NCBI RefSeq assembly: GCF_016836705.1
Contig: NZ_JAFCGY010000018.1
Coordinates: forward strand, 1-64,000
Reading direction: 5' to 3'
DNA from: Mesorhizobium caraganae
GTDB lineage: Bacteria > Pseudomonadota > Alphaproteobacteria > Rhizobiales > Rhizobiaceae
DNA length: 64,000 nt
The notes below the pieces were generated by a model that was not told the DNA's origin, made no database searches, and worked only from the letters and a program-made list of their open reading frames with translations. Positions 24,944 to 33,632 of this stretch are shown piece after piece (position 1 is the stretch's first letter; each line of letters opens with the position of its first letter). The translations under genes and the position numbers were made by a program.

Positions 24944-26916
24944 CCAGGCGATCGCATGTTGATCCGCAACAGGCCTTGCCGCTCTTGCGGCCTGGGATTT
25001 CACAAAAGCTTACTCTGCTTTTTGCGCTCTTCGCTGCGATTCTTCTCGGCGCGACCGGATGGCTGGCCTTCAACCAGGGCAGGTCGGCGCTGGAGAGCAG
25101 CGTTGTTGCCGAGGTCCAATCTCGAGCACTGGAAAAACAGGCCGCGATCGGGTCCTGGCTCGACGGCCAGCTGAGCGAGCTGCGCGGGCTCAGCGAATCG
25201 CCCCACATCGTCGACGACTTCACCAAGCTTGCCGATCTTCCTGCGCATGCGACACCTGACAATTGGGTTGACTTCCGCGACGATCTTGCGGCGCGCACCG
25301 GGGAGGGCCAGGACTTTGTCGCCCTTTTTGTGATGGACCCGAAATCGGGCCGAGTCCTGACGGCGACGGATCCCACCGATGGTGGCCGGCAGGGCGCGGG
25401 CGAGCCTTATTTCACCAATGGTAAAATCCGCGCTGGCCTCTACTTGGTGCCGGACCGTTCAAGGAACCTCCCCCTGTTGTCGCCGATCTTGTCCACACCG
25501 CTTCGTGCCCGGAACGGTGCACTTGTTGCTGTTCTGGTCGCCCGTCTCGGAACAGAGAGTTTGGCTAGCACCGTCGATCGACGAGCGGGTCTTCGCGCGA
25601 CTGACGAAGCATACTTGATCGACACGCATAGGCAGTTTGTCAGCAGGCCGCGGCTGTTGACCGAAGCCGAAGCGGGCACCCTTACCTCGGACCAAAGCGT
25701 GGCGGCCCGGCTCTGTCTTGAACACAATGATGGGCTGGATCTCTCGAATGACTACCGTGGCGTTCCGGCGATCACCGTTTATCGGTGGATGCCGAAGTTT
25801 GGCTTGTGTCTCATCACAAAGCTCGACAAGTCCGAAGCCTTTGCCCCTGTTTATCAGCTCGGCCGGAGCCTTGCGATCGCTGGCGGCCTGCTTTTGCTCG
25901 TTGCATCGGTAGCGTCCGGCTTGGTGTCGCGAACCATTACCAACCCCATTCGGCGCATCGAAGCGGGCACCAGGCGAGTCGAGGCGGGCGAGCGGGATGT
26001 GGTGCTGCCAGAGTCCTCGAGCGACGAGCTCGGTCGTTTGGCGCGTGCCTTCAATCGAATGACAACCGCGCTGAAGAGCCGGGAATCCGAGCTACGCGCG
26101 TATGCTGCCACCCTGGAGCAGCGTGTCGCCGAAAAGACGCGCGAGCTTGATGTGAGGGCAAGCGAGTTGGCTCGGTCAAACATCGAGCTGGAGCGCTTTG
26201 CCTATGTCGCCTCGCATGACTTGCAGGAGCCGCTGAGAATGGTGGCAAGCTATACTCAACTGCTTGGCAGACGTTACAAGGGGCGGTTGGGTGCCGACGC
26301 TGACGAGTTCATCCATTTCGCGGTCGATGGCGCTGCGCGGATGCAGCAATTGATCAATGACCTGCTGGTCTACTCACGTGTCACCACGCAGGGCAGCGCG
26401 TTCGAGGCGATCGATTGCACCCTTGTGGTCGAGCGCGCCTTGACGAACCTCAAAGCGGCGCTAATTGAAAGCGGCGCAATCATCCGAAAGTCCGAGCTAC
26501 CGAAAATCGATGGCGATCGATTCCAGTTGGTTCAACTGTTCCAAAACCTGATCGGCAACGCCATCAAGTTCCGTGGCGAGCGCGTCCCGGAGATTGAGAT
26601 CGCCGCGCAGCGAGACGGCAGGGAATGGCTGTTCTCGATCGCGGACAATGGCATCGGGATTGATGCCAGATATATTGAGCAGCTTTTCACCGTTTTCAAG
26701 CGCTTGCATACACGGGCCGAATATCCGGGGACTGGCATCGGTCTTGCCATTTGCAAGAAAGTTGTCGAACGCCACGGTGGTCGGATTTGGATCGAGTCCG
26801 AGGTCGGCCATGGCTCGACCTTCTTCTTCACGCTTCCGTGCCAGGATATAGAGGACACCAGCCAAGCACTGAAGTTTGCTCCAACGTCTTCGGCACCTCA
26901 AATGGATACGGTATGA
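24940..26916 (+). CDS. Membrane sensor histidine kinase (Cache-HAMP-HisKA)
   Basis: The product (658 aa) has a first membrane helix (residues about 24-44), a periplasmic Cache-type sensor domain (about 50-300), a second helix (about 310-332), HAMP, a coiled coil, and a phytochrome-type HisKA. The phospho-acceptor is His426 in AYVASHDLQEPLRM. The ATPase domain carries N box NLIGNAIKF, G1 DNGIGID and G2 GTGIGLAI. It overlaps the DUF3068 gene upstream and the response regulator downstream by 4 bp each. The long open frame from 24886 starts inside the upstream gene. Confidence 0.94.
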   Translation: MTRRSHVDPQQALPLLRPGISQKLTLLFALFAAILLGATGWLAFNQGRSALESSVVAEVQSRALEKQAAIGSWLDGQLSELRGLSESPHIVDDFTKLADLPAHATPDNWVDFRDDLAARTGEGQDFVALFVMDPKSGRVLTATDPTDGGRQGAGEPYFTNGKIRAGLYLVPDRSRNLPLLSPILSTPLRARNGALVAVLVARLGTESLASTVDRRAGLRATDEAYLIDTHRQFVSRPRLLTEAEAGTLTSDQSVAARLCLEHNDGLDLSNDYRGVPAITVYRWMPKFGLCLITKLDKSEAFAPVYQLGRSLAIAGGLLLLVASVASGLVSRTITNPIRRIEAGTRRVEAGERDVVLPESSSDELGRLARAFNRMTTALKSRESELRAYAATLEQRVAEKTRELDVRASELARSNIELERFAYVASHDLQEPLRMVASYTQLLGRRYKGRLGADADEFIHFAVDGAARMQQLINDLLVYSRVTTQGSAFEAIDCTLVVERALTNLKAALIESGAIIRKSELPKIDGDRFQLVQLFQNLIGNAIKFRGERVPEIEIAAQRDGREWLFSIADNGIGIDARYIEQLFTVFKRLHTRAEYPGTGIGLAICKKVVERHGGRIWIESEVGHGSTFFFTLPCQDIEDTSQALKFAPTSSAPQMDTV

Positions 26917-27359
26917 ACATCAGCTCGACTGGACGCGCCATCAACATCCTCCTCGTCGAAGACAATCCCGGCGACGCTCGGCTCACGATCGAGGCGTTGC
27001 GAGACGCAAAGGTGCGCAATGAACTCAACGTCGTGCAGGACGGAGTCGAGGCCATGTCGTTGCTACGGCGAGAAGGGCGCTACGCCGACGCGCCACGTCC
27101 TGACCTGATCCTGCTGGATCTCAATCTGCCCCGAATGGACGGCCGTCAGGTTCTCGCCGAAATCAAGGCGGACGAAAACTTGCGACGTATCCCGGTTGCG
27201 GTGTTGACCACCTCGCAGGCGGAGAAAGATATCCTGACCAGCTACAACCTGCACGCCAACTGTTACATTACCAAGCCCGTCGACCTGGATGAATTCGTAC
27301 GCGTAGTGCGGGGGATCGAGAACTTCTGGCTCTCGATTGTAAAACTGCCACCGGAGTAG
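26913..27359 (+). CDS. CheY-like response regulator (Rcp1 type)
   Basis: The product (148 aa) is a stand-alone receiver domain: acidic pocket VEDNPGDARL, phospho-acceptor Asp69 in LILLDLNLPRMDG, Thr in AVLTTS and Lys in CYITKPVD. Such single-domain regulators pair with phytochrome-like kinases. It overlaps the kinase stop codon and is followed by a REC-GGDEF gene, so phosphate probably flows from the kinase to one or both. Confidence 0.95.
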   Translation: MNISSTGRAINILLVEDNPGDARLTIEALRDAKVRNELNVVQDGVEAMSLLRREGRYADAPRPDLILLDLNLPRMDGRQVLAEIKADENLRRIPVAVLTTSQAEKDILTSYNLHANCYITKPVDLDEFVRVVRGIENFWLSIVKLPPE

Positions 27360-27365
27360 CGCCAG

Positions 27366-28271
27366 TTGACCGAAAGTCCGCTAAACATCCTCCTTATCGA
27401 AGACAATCCCAGTGATGCCAGGCTGATCCGGGAACTGCTTACGGACGGCACCACCACGGCTTTCATGATCTGGACAGCGGATCGGTTGGCCCATGGCCTC
27501 GAGCAAATCGCCGATCAGAGCTTCGACCTCGTGTTGCTCGATTTGTTTCTCCCCGACAGTACGGGTTTGGATACCCTTCGCCAGTTTCAAGCGACCGCCT
27601 CCGACGTCCCGGTCATTGTGCTGACAGGCCTCAACGACGAAGGGTCGGCGATTCAAGCGGTTCGCGACGGTGCACAAGACTACCTCGTCAAAGGGGAAAT
27701 GAACGGGCCTCAAATTGTTCGCGCCATTCGCTATGCCTGGGAGCGCCATAGGATGGTGTTGGAGATGCGGGATCAATCGCTCGTCGACGAGCTCACAGGT
27801 CTTCACAACCGTCGTGGCTTCGCAGTGCTCGCCAGAGAGGTGGTGAAGCGCGCCGCCAGGAGCGGAACGGGCTTTGTCGTGACCTTCGTCGATCTCGATG
27901 GCATGAAGCACATTAATGATCATTTTGGCCATGAGGTCGGTGACCGGGCGTTGATCAGGACCGCTGGGGTTTTGCGTTCCGTTTTCCGGGCGTCCGATGT
28001 GATCGCCAGATTCGGCGGCGACGAGTTCATCGCGATGACAGATGGCGTCGACAGAGCAGCTGTCGAAGTCCTGCGTCGCCGACTCACGAGCGCCGTGGAG
28101 GATCACAATCTGAAATCGGCGGGAGAGCCGGCGCTGGCCCTCAGCTTGGGCTTCGCCCACCACGATCCGGCAAAGGAAACGTTGAAATCCATCGTCGATT
28201 TGATAGCAGAAGCGGACGAGGCGATGTACGTGGATAAAGCTAACCGCCGGCCCAAGCAAGCCCAACGATAA
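27366..28271 (+). CDS. Response regulator diguanylate cyclase (REC-GGDEF)
   Basis: The product (301 aa) starts at TTG 27366 with a GGAG upstream. The receiver domain has Asp59 in LVLLDLFLPDSTG. The cyclase domain has an intact active site GGDEF (217-221) and an RASD inhibitory site (208-211), spaced as in feedback-inhibited cyclases. It should make cyclic di-GMP when phosphorylated, linking the membrane kinase to surface, motility or attachment behaviour. No EAL domain is present. Confidence 0.95.
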   Translation: MTESPLNILLIEDNPSDARLIRELLTDGTTTAFMIWTADRLAHGLEQIADQSFDLVLLDLFLPDSTGLDTLRQFQATASDVPVIVLTGLNDEGSAIQAVRDGAQDYLVKGEMNGPQIVRAIRYAWERHRMVLEMRDQSLVDELTGLHNRRGFAVLAREVVKRAARSGTGFVVTFVDLDGMKHINDHFGHEVGDRALIRTAGVLRSVFRASDVIARFGGDEFIAMTDGVDRAAVEVLRRRLTSAVEDHNLKSAGEPALALSLGFAHHDPAKETLKSIVDLIAEADEAMYVDKANRRPKQAQR

Positions 28272-28679
28272 CCTCTCCTTTTTCGTCGATAAGTCCTTAA
28301 TTGGATCGCCTCTGATAGCCGGGAAGGATGGCGTCCCGATGCGATGCGTGACCAGACCGACACTCATTTACAGGAAGCGTAGAGGGTACGCGGTCGGCAA
28401 AAGCAGCACTGATGGTCAGCGTCGGGCCTGACGGCTGTTTGAGTCAATCGCAGTTAACCTTGGGTAACCAAATTTTGTTCACGCCCCGTTCTGCTCTCTG
28501 GGATGCCATGGGAGAGGGCCGGAACAGAGCGGTAACGACAGCGGCAGCGGGCGGTAGCGGATTCAGAAAATCCTAAGGAATTCAAAACCCTGCATAAACC
28601 CTGCTTTAACCCGCCCTTAAATCGCCGCATCTACTCTGCAACCGGAGCGCCATAGGCACCGGGGACAGCAAGCGCAGGC
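28272..28679. other. Intergenic region upstream of the penicillin-binding protein gene
   Basis: About 400 bp without a gene. It contains a near-match CtrA motif at 28454-28468 (TTAA, 7 nt, TAAC), a direct repeat of AAACCCTGC (about 28585-28606) and a perfect CtrA-type box at 28607-28621. No RNA gene or hairpin terminator was recognised. Confidence 0.5.
28607..28621 (+). promoter_or_regulatory. Candidate CtrA binding site
   Basis: TTAACCCGCCCTTAA matches the alphaproteobacterial CtrA consensus TTAA-N7-TTAA exactly. It lies 58 bp upstream of the ATG of a cell-wall synthase, and a weaker copy lies about 150 bp further up. Binding would place this gene under cell-cycle control. Confidence 0.6.
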
Positions 28680-30947
28680 ATGGCGAACCGCAGAGACAGC
28701 CGCATCGAGCCCAGTTTCGAGGGACCGCCGCAGGCGCGATCCCAGCCGGGTCTTTCGGTGAGCGAGGAGGACCGCGTCGTGCCGAGTAACCGCAAAGCCT
28801 CCGCCAAACGCAAATCGTCGAAGGCGAAGTCGTCGCGCGGCAGGCGCGGCAAACCCCGGCGCGGCCTGTTCGGCGTTATGGCCCGGATGCTCTACTGGTG
28901 CTTCGTGCTCTGCATCTGGGGCGGCATCGCGGTGGCCGGCATTGTCGTCTATTACGGCGCCAAGATGCCGGCGGCCACCACCTGGTCGATCCCCGACCGC
29001 GCCCCCAACATCAAGATCGTCTCGGTCGACGGCCAGCTGCTTGCCAACAGAGGTATGAGCGGCGGCGAGGCGGTCGGCCTGCACGAAATGTCGCCCTACA
29101 TTCCCGAGGCCGTCATCGCCATCGAGGACCGCCGCTTCTATTCGCATTTCGGCATCGATCCGATCGGCCTGTCGCGCGCCATGGTGACCAATGTGCTCGG
29201 CGGCCATTTCTCGCAAGGCGGCTCGACGCTGACCCAGCAGCTGGCCAAGAACCTGTTCCTGAAGCCCGACCGCACGCTGGAGCGCAAGGTGCAAGAGGTG
29301 CTGCTTTCGCTGTGGCTGGAGCACAAGCATACCAAGGACCAGATCCTCGAAATGTACCTCAACCGGGTCTATTTCGGCTCCGGCGCCTATGGCGTCGAGG
29401 CGGCCTCACGACGCTATTTCGGCAAGAGTGCGCGCGATGTCACGCTTTCGGAGGCGGCCCTTCTCGCTGGCCTGTTGAAGGCGCCGTCGCGGCTGTCGCC
29501 GGCACGCGATCCCAAGGCGGCGGAACAGCGCTCGCAGCTGGTGCTCGCCGCCATGCGCGACGAAGGCAAGATCAGCGCCAAGGAACTGACCTCGGCGATG
29601 AGCGCGCCGGCAACGCGCGCGCCGTCTTACTGGACCGGCTCGGAAAACTATGTCGCCGACACCATCATGGAAGAACTGCCCGATCTGATCGGTGACGTGC
29701 GCAGCGATATCGTCGTCGACACCACCGTCGACCTCAACCTGCAGAAGCTCGCCGAACAGTCGATCCGCCGGCTGATCGACGACAGCGGCAAGAAACTCAA
29801 TGTCAGCCAGGGCGCGCTGGTGTCGATCGACAATTCCGGCGCGGTGCGCGCCATGGTCGGCGGCTACGACTATTCGACCAGCCAGTTCGACCGCGCCTCG
29901 GAAGCGCGCCGCCAGCCGGGCTCGGCATTCAAGCCGTTCGTCTATATGGCCGCGCTCGAGGCCGGCCGAACGCCCGACAGCGTGCGCAACGACGCGCCGA
30001 TCAAGATCGGCAAGTGGACGCCGGACAATTACGGCGGCAAGTATTTCGGCAAGGTGACGCTGGCGACCGCTTTGGCGAAGTCGCTGAATTCGGTCGCGGC
30101 ACAGCTGACCATGGAAGTCGGCCCCGACGCGGTGGTCGAGGCGGCGCACCGCATGGGCATCCAGTCGGAACTGACGGCCAACACTTCGATCGCGCTCGGC
30201 ACTTCGGAAGTGACGCCGCTCGAGCTGACATCGGCCTATGTTCCGTTCGCCAATGGCGGCTACAAGCCTGATATCCATTTCATCCGCCGCATCACCACGA
30301 CCGAAGGCAAGGTGCTCTATGACGACAGTGGTGGCGGTGCGCCGCGCGTCGTCAAGCAGGACATTGTCGGCATGATGAACTCGATGATGACCGGCACGGT
30401 CGAGATCGGCACGGCCAAGAAAGCGGCCTTCGCCTGGCCGTCGGCCGGCAAGACCGGAACCAGCCAGAATTCGCGCGACGCTTGGTTCGTCGGCTACACC
30501 GCCAACCTCACCACCGGCGTGTGGTTCGGCAATGATGACGGCACGCCGATGAAGAAGGTCACTGGCGGGGCGCTGCCGGCGCAGGCCTGGCACGAGTTCA
30601 TGGTTGCCGCGCATGAAGGCGTGCCGGTCAGGCCGCTGCCCGGCACCTGGAAATCGACGCCGCCCGACACCATCGTCCCCGACGACATTCCTTCAGCTGA
30701 CAACAACCAGGCAGCGCCGCAGCCTGCCGTGGCCGTTGGCCGTTCGGAGCCTGCCCCGGCGCCAGCTGCTGCCCCGGCACAGGCGCCGGTCCGCCGTCCG
30801 GCCGAGACCGTCGATGCCGACGGCTTCGACATGCCCGGCGACGGCGGCACCACCGCCTCGATCAAGCATCCGGTGCCACCCGGCAGCGTCGGCGGCCCGA
30901 CCAAGAAGCGGAAGACGTCGATCCTCGACATTCTCGGCGGCGGCTGA
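28680..30947 (+). CDS. Class A penicillin-binding protein (PBP1A type)
   Basis: The product (755 aa) is a bifunctional peptidoglycan synthase. It has a basic cytoplasmic N-terminus (about residues 35-62), one membrane anchor (about 68-92), a GT51 glycosyltransferase domain (catalytic Glu149 in AIEDRRFYSHFGID; QGGSTLTQQLAKNLFL) and a transpeptidase domain. The transpeptidase motifs are SAFK (Ser415), SLN and KTGTSQ. A Pro/Ala-rich tail follows. A CtrA-like box precedes it. The lysine/arginine-rich N-terminus is longer than in E. coli. Confidence 0.95.
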   Translation: MANRRDSRIEPSFEGPPQARSQPGLSVSEEDRVVPSNRKASAKRKSSKAKSSRGRRGKPRRGLFGVMARMLYWCFVLCIWGGIAVAGIVVYYGAKMPAATTWSIPDRAPNIKIVSVDGQLLANRGMSGGEAVGLHEMSPYIPEAVIAIEDRRFYSHFGIDPIGLSRAMVTNVLGGHFSQGGSTLTQQLAKNLFLKPDRTLERKVQEVLLSLWLEHKHTKDQILEMYLNRVYFGSGAYGVEAASRRYFGKSARDVTLSEAALLAGLLKAPSRLSPARDPKAAEQRSQLVLAAMRDEGKISAKELTSAMSAPATRAPSYWTGSENYVADTIMEELPDLIGDVRSDIVVDTTVDLNLQKLAEQSIRRLIDDSGKKLNVSQGALVSIDNSGAVRAMVGGYDYSTSQFDRASEARRQPGSAFKPFVYMAALEAGRTPDSVRNDAPIKIGKWTPDNYGGKYFGKVTLATALAKSLNSVAAQLTMEVGPDAVVEAAHRMGIQSELTANTSIALGTSEVTPLELTSAYVPFANGGYKPDIHFIRRITTTEGKVLYDDSGGGAPRVVKQDIVGMMNSMMTGTVEIGTAKKAAFAWPSAGKTGTSQNSRDAWFVGYTANLTTGVWFGNDDGTPMKKVTGGALPAQAWHEFMVAAHEGVPVRPLPGTWKSTPPDTIVPDDIPSADNNQAAPQPAVAVGRSEPAPAPAAAPAQAPVRRPAETVDADGFDMPGDGGTTASIKHPVPPGSVGGPTKKRKTSILDILGGG

Positions 30948-31010
30948 GCGTCAACTCGCCACTCGCCACGCTAACCGCGTTCCGCTACATGTCCGGCTGG
31001 AGACAGCGAC

Positions 31011-31763
31011 ATGGCCGAGACCGACACCAGAAAAACCATCGTGCTGACCGGCGCTAGCCGCGGCATCGGCCATGCCACGGTCAAGCGCTTTTCGCGCGAG
31101 GGCTGGCGGGTCATCACCTGTTCGCGTCAGGCCTTTGCCGAGGACTGCCCGTGGCCGGCCGGTCCGGAAGACCACATCAAGGTCGATCTCGCCGATCAGG
31201 AGGATGTCGGCATCGCCGTCTCCGAGATCCGTCACCGGCTGGAAGCGCATGGGGGGCAGTTGCACGCGTTGGTCAACAATGCCGGTATTTCGCCCAAGCT
31301 GAAGGACGGCAACAGCCGGATGAACTCGATCGATACGCCGATGCATGTCTGGCGCGATGTGTTCCAGGTCAATTTCTTTGCGCCGATCATGCTCGCGCGT
31401 GGTCTCTTCAAGGAGTTAGCTGCGGCCAAGGGCTCGATCGTCAACGTTACCTCGATCGCCGGCACCCGCGTGCATCCTTTCGCCGGCACCGCCTATGCGA
31501 CGTCGAAGGCAGCGCTCGGCTCGCTGACGCGCGAGATGGCGCATGATTTCGGGCCGCACGGCATCCGCGTCAATGCGATTGCTCCCGGCGAGATCGACAC
31601 CGCGATCCTGTCGCCGGGCACCGACAAGATCGTCGAGACCATCCCGCTCAGGCGCCTCGGCGCCACGGCGGAAGTCGCCGACATCATCTACTTCCTGTGC
31701 TCGCAGCAGGCCTCCTATGTGACCGGCTCGGAAATCCACATCAATGGCGGTCAGCACGTCTGA
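31011..31763 (+). CDS. Short-chain dehydrogenase/reductase
   Basis: The product (250 aa) is a classical SDR: cofactor motif TGASRGIGHA, NNAG motif (LVNNAGIS), catalytic Ser in NVTSIAG, YATSK (Tyr and Lys), and a C-terminal FLCSQQASYVTGSEIHINGG. It resembles FabG-like 3-oxoacyl reductases and sugar or polyol dehydrogenases; the substrate cannot be assigned. Its stop codon is 7 bp from the stop of the convergent MDR gene. Confidence 0.92.
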   Translation: MAETDTRKTIVLTGASRGIGHATVKRFSREGWRVITCSRQAFAEDCPWPAGPEDHIKVDLADQEDVGIAVSEIRHRLEAHGGQLHALVNNAGISPKLKDGNSRMNSIDTPMHVWRDVFQVNFFAPIMLARGLFKELAAAKGSIVNVTSIAGTRVHPFAGTAYATSKAALGSLTREMAHDFGPHGIRVNAIAPGEIDTAILSPGTDKIVETIPLRRLGATAEVADIIYFLCSQQASYVTGSEIHINGGQHV

Positions 31764-31770
31764 GCGTTGC

Positions 31771-32691
31771 TCATTCGGCGATGGTGAGCACAGCCTTGCC
31801 GCTGAAACTGCGCTGTCGCAGGGCGTCCAGGGCGTGGGCGATATCCGTCCACGGCAGGGTCAGGGACACGCGGGTCTCCAGCCGCCCAGCCGCGACCAGG
31901 GCTAGCAGCGAGGCGATATCGGCGCCAATGGCTGGACCTGATGTGTAGTATGCGAAGGTCTGAAGCCTCGCCCCCTCGTGGCCGGGAACGAACTGCCTGA
32001 AGCCAATTGGCGTCAGTTCGCCGCTGCTCGAACCGAACATGACGATGGTGCCGCCGGGTGCGACGCGTTCGATGGCGTGGGCGAGGCTTTCACCGCCGAC
32101 CGATTCGGTGATCAGCGAGAACGGCCCACTGGCCAGTTCGATCGACTCCACGATCTGCTCAGCGCCTAGTCCACGGAGATCCTCGGCATGTCGGGCGGCG
32201 GCGATGGCGGTCACCACGGCGCCTTGCTCGCGGGCGATCTGGATCTGGAAACGCCCGACCGCACCACTGGCGCCGGTGATCAATACCTGCTGGCTGCCGA
32301 GGTCACGGCCATGGCGCAAGACCCTCAGCGCCGTCGTACCGGCGACCGGAAGCGTGGCCGCAGAAGCGACGCTGACCTCATCCGGTACGACTGCAAGACG
32401 GTCTGTCGGAACGGCGACACGTTCGGCCCAGCCGGCTTCGTCGACCAAAGCCACAACCCGGGCGCCGACGGCTGGCCCGGAGCCATCGGCAGCTGCCTGT
32501 TCGACAATTCCAACCACGTCCTGACCAGGTATCCAGCCATCCGGGCGTATGGTGAGCAGGCGTAATTCGCCGCGGTTCAACGAGGTCGCGTGGACGCAGA
32601 CAAGCGCTTCGTTGGCGTGAGGCCGAGGGTTCTCGACCTCGGTGAGCCTGAGCCCGGTGGTGCCGTCGGGAGACATAACGAGGGCGCGCAT
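31771..32691 (-). CDS. Zinc-independent MDR oxidoreductase (quinone oxidoreductase-like)
   Basis: The product (306 aa) has an N-terminal GroES-like domain (TSLNRGELRLL, PGQDVVGIVEQAAADG) and a Rossmann fold (VLITGASGAVGRFQIQIAREQ). The catalytic-zinc cysteine and histidine ligands are absent, as in quinone oxidoreductases. It is divergent from an AraC-family regulator, which probably controls it. The intergenic region holds a TTTAGC...GCTAAA dyad. Likely role: NADPH-dependent reduction of a quinone or enone. Confidence 0.9.
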   Translation of the reverse strand: MRALVMSPDGTTGLRLTEVENPRPHANEALVCVHATSLNRGELRLLTIRPDGWIPGQDVVGIVEQAAADGSGPAVGARVVALVDEAGWAERVAVPTDRLAVVPDEVSVASAATLPVAGTTALRVLRHGRDLGSQQVLITGASGAVGRFQIQIAREQGAVVTAIAAARHAEDLRGLGAEQIVESIELASGPFSLITESVGGESLAHAIERVAPGGTIVMFGSSSGELTPIGFRQFVPGHEGARLQTFAYYTSGPAIGADIASLLALVAAGRLETRVSLTLPWTDIAHALDALRQRSFSGKAVLTIAE

Positions 32692-32760
32692 GGGAACCTT
32701 CCTGCTGGTTTGTGGACGCCAGCCACAAATCGGAACCTATCGATTTCCTCGGCCAAAGAA

Positions 32761-32788
32761 TTTAGCTATCATGGCGAATAGTCGCTAA
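32761..32788. promoter_or_regulatory. Candidate operator between the MDR and AraC genes
   Basis: TTTAGC (32761-32766) and GCTAAA (32783-32788) form an inverted repeat with a 16-nt gap, 12 bp upstream of the AraC-family ATG. It could be bound by that regulator. The evidence is a single short dyad. Confidence 0.35.
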
Positions 32789-32800
32789 AAGCCGTCAATC

Positions 32801-33610
32801 ATGAGACAGCCTCTACGCTACCCCTGGGTCAATTTCGATGTGGATGACGCCGTCGCGCCGGCAATTGCGGTGCGCGTCGACGTCACCGAAACCAAAGCGG
32901 AAGCGGCTGCCCATTGGCACCGCAAGGGCCAGCTCGTCTTCGCACTCGGCGGTGGCGTCACCTGCCGCGTCCCCAGTGGCCTGTGGATGGTGCCGCCGCA
33001 TTGCGGGGTCTGGATTCCCGGCAGAATGGAACACAGCAATATCGCGACGGCCAATGCGCGGATTTTCTTCGTCTACATCGAGCCGGGCGCTGCCGATCTG
33101 CCGGATCGCTGTTGCACGCTGTCGATCTCGCCGCTGCTGCGCGAATTGATCATCGAGCTGGCCGACCGCGTTGAGGAGGATGAGACGAGGGACGGGCTCC
33201 TGACCACGATCCTGCTCTCCGAACTTCCGCGCATGCCGGTTCAGCAGCTGCATCTGCCGATCTCCGCCGAGCCGCGTTTGCGGCGGATCGCCGAAGCGTT
33301 GGCGCAGGACCCTGCCGACCGCAGCACGCTGGCGGAATGGGCCAGCCGCGTTGCGCTCTCAGAAAGCAGCCTCGCCCGTCTCGTGGTAAAGGAGACCGGC
33401 CTGAGCTTCGGCCGCTGGCGCCAGCAATTGCACCTGATCGTGGCCATACGCGAGCTGGCCGCCGGCGCCAGCGTGCAGCAGGTTGCGGGCGATCTCGGCT
33501 ATGGCTCCGTCACCGCCTTCATCACCATGTTCAAGAAGGCCCTTGGCAAGCCCCCGGCAAAGTACCTCAGCAGCGTCGCGCAAAATGGCGGCTCTGCATT
33601 CGTGGCGTAA
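32801..33610 (+). CDS. AraC-family transcriptional regulator with cupin sensor domain
   Basis: The product (269 aa) has an N-terminal cupin-like arm (AHWHRKGQLVFALGGGVTCR, WIPGRMEHS) and a C-terminal AraC DNA-binding domain with two helix-turn-helix units (SRVALSESSLARLVVKETG and QQVAGDLGYGSVTAFITMFK). It is divergent from the quinone oxidoreductase-like gene, the typical arrangement for a local activator or repressor. The effector is unknown. Confidence 0.93.
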   Translation: MRQPLRYPWVNFDVDDAVAPAIAVRVDVTETKAEAAAHWHRKGQLVFALGGGVTCRVPSGLWMVPPHCGVWIPGRMEHSNIATANARIFFVYIEPGAADLPDRCCTLSISPLLRELIIELADRVEEDETRDGLLTTILLSELPRMPVQQLHLPISAEPRLRRIAEALAQDPADRSTLAEWASRVALSESSLARLVVKETGLSFGRWRQQLHLIVAIRELAAGASVQQVAGDLGYGSVTAFITMFKKALGKPPAKYLSSVAQNGGSAFVA

Positions 33611-33632
33611 TCAACGCGCCTATGGGCAAACC

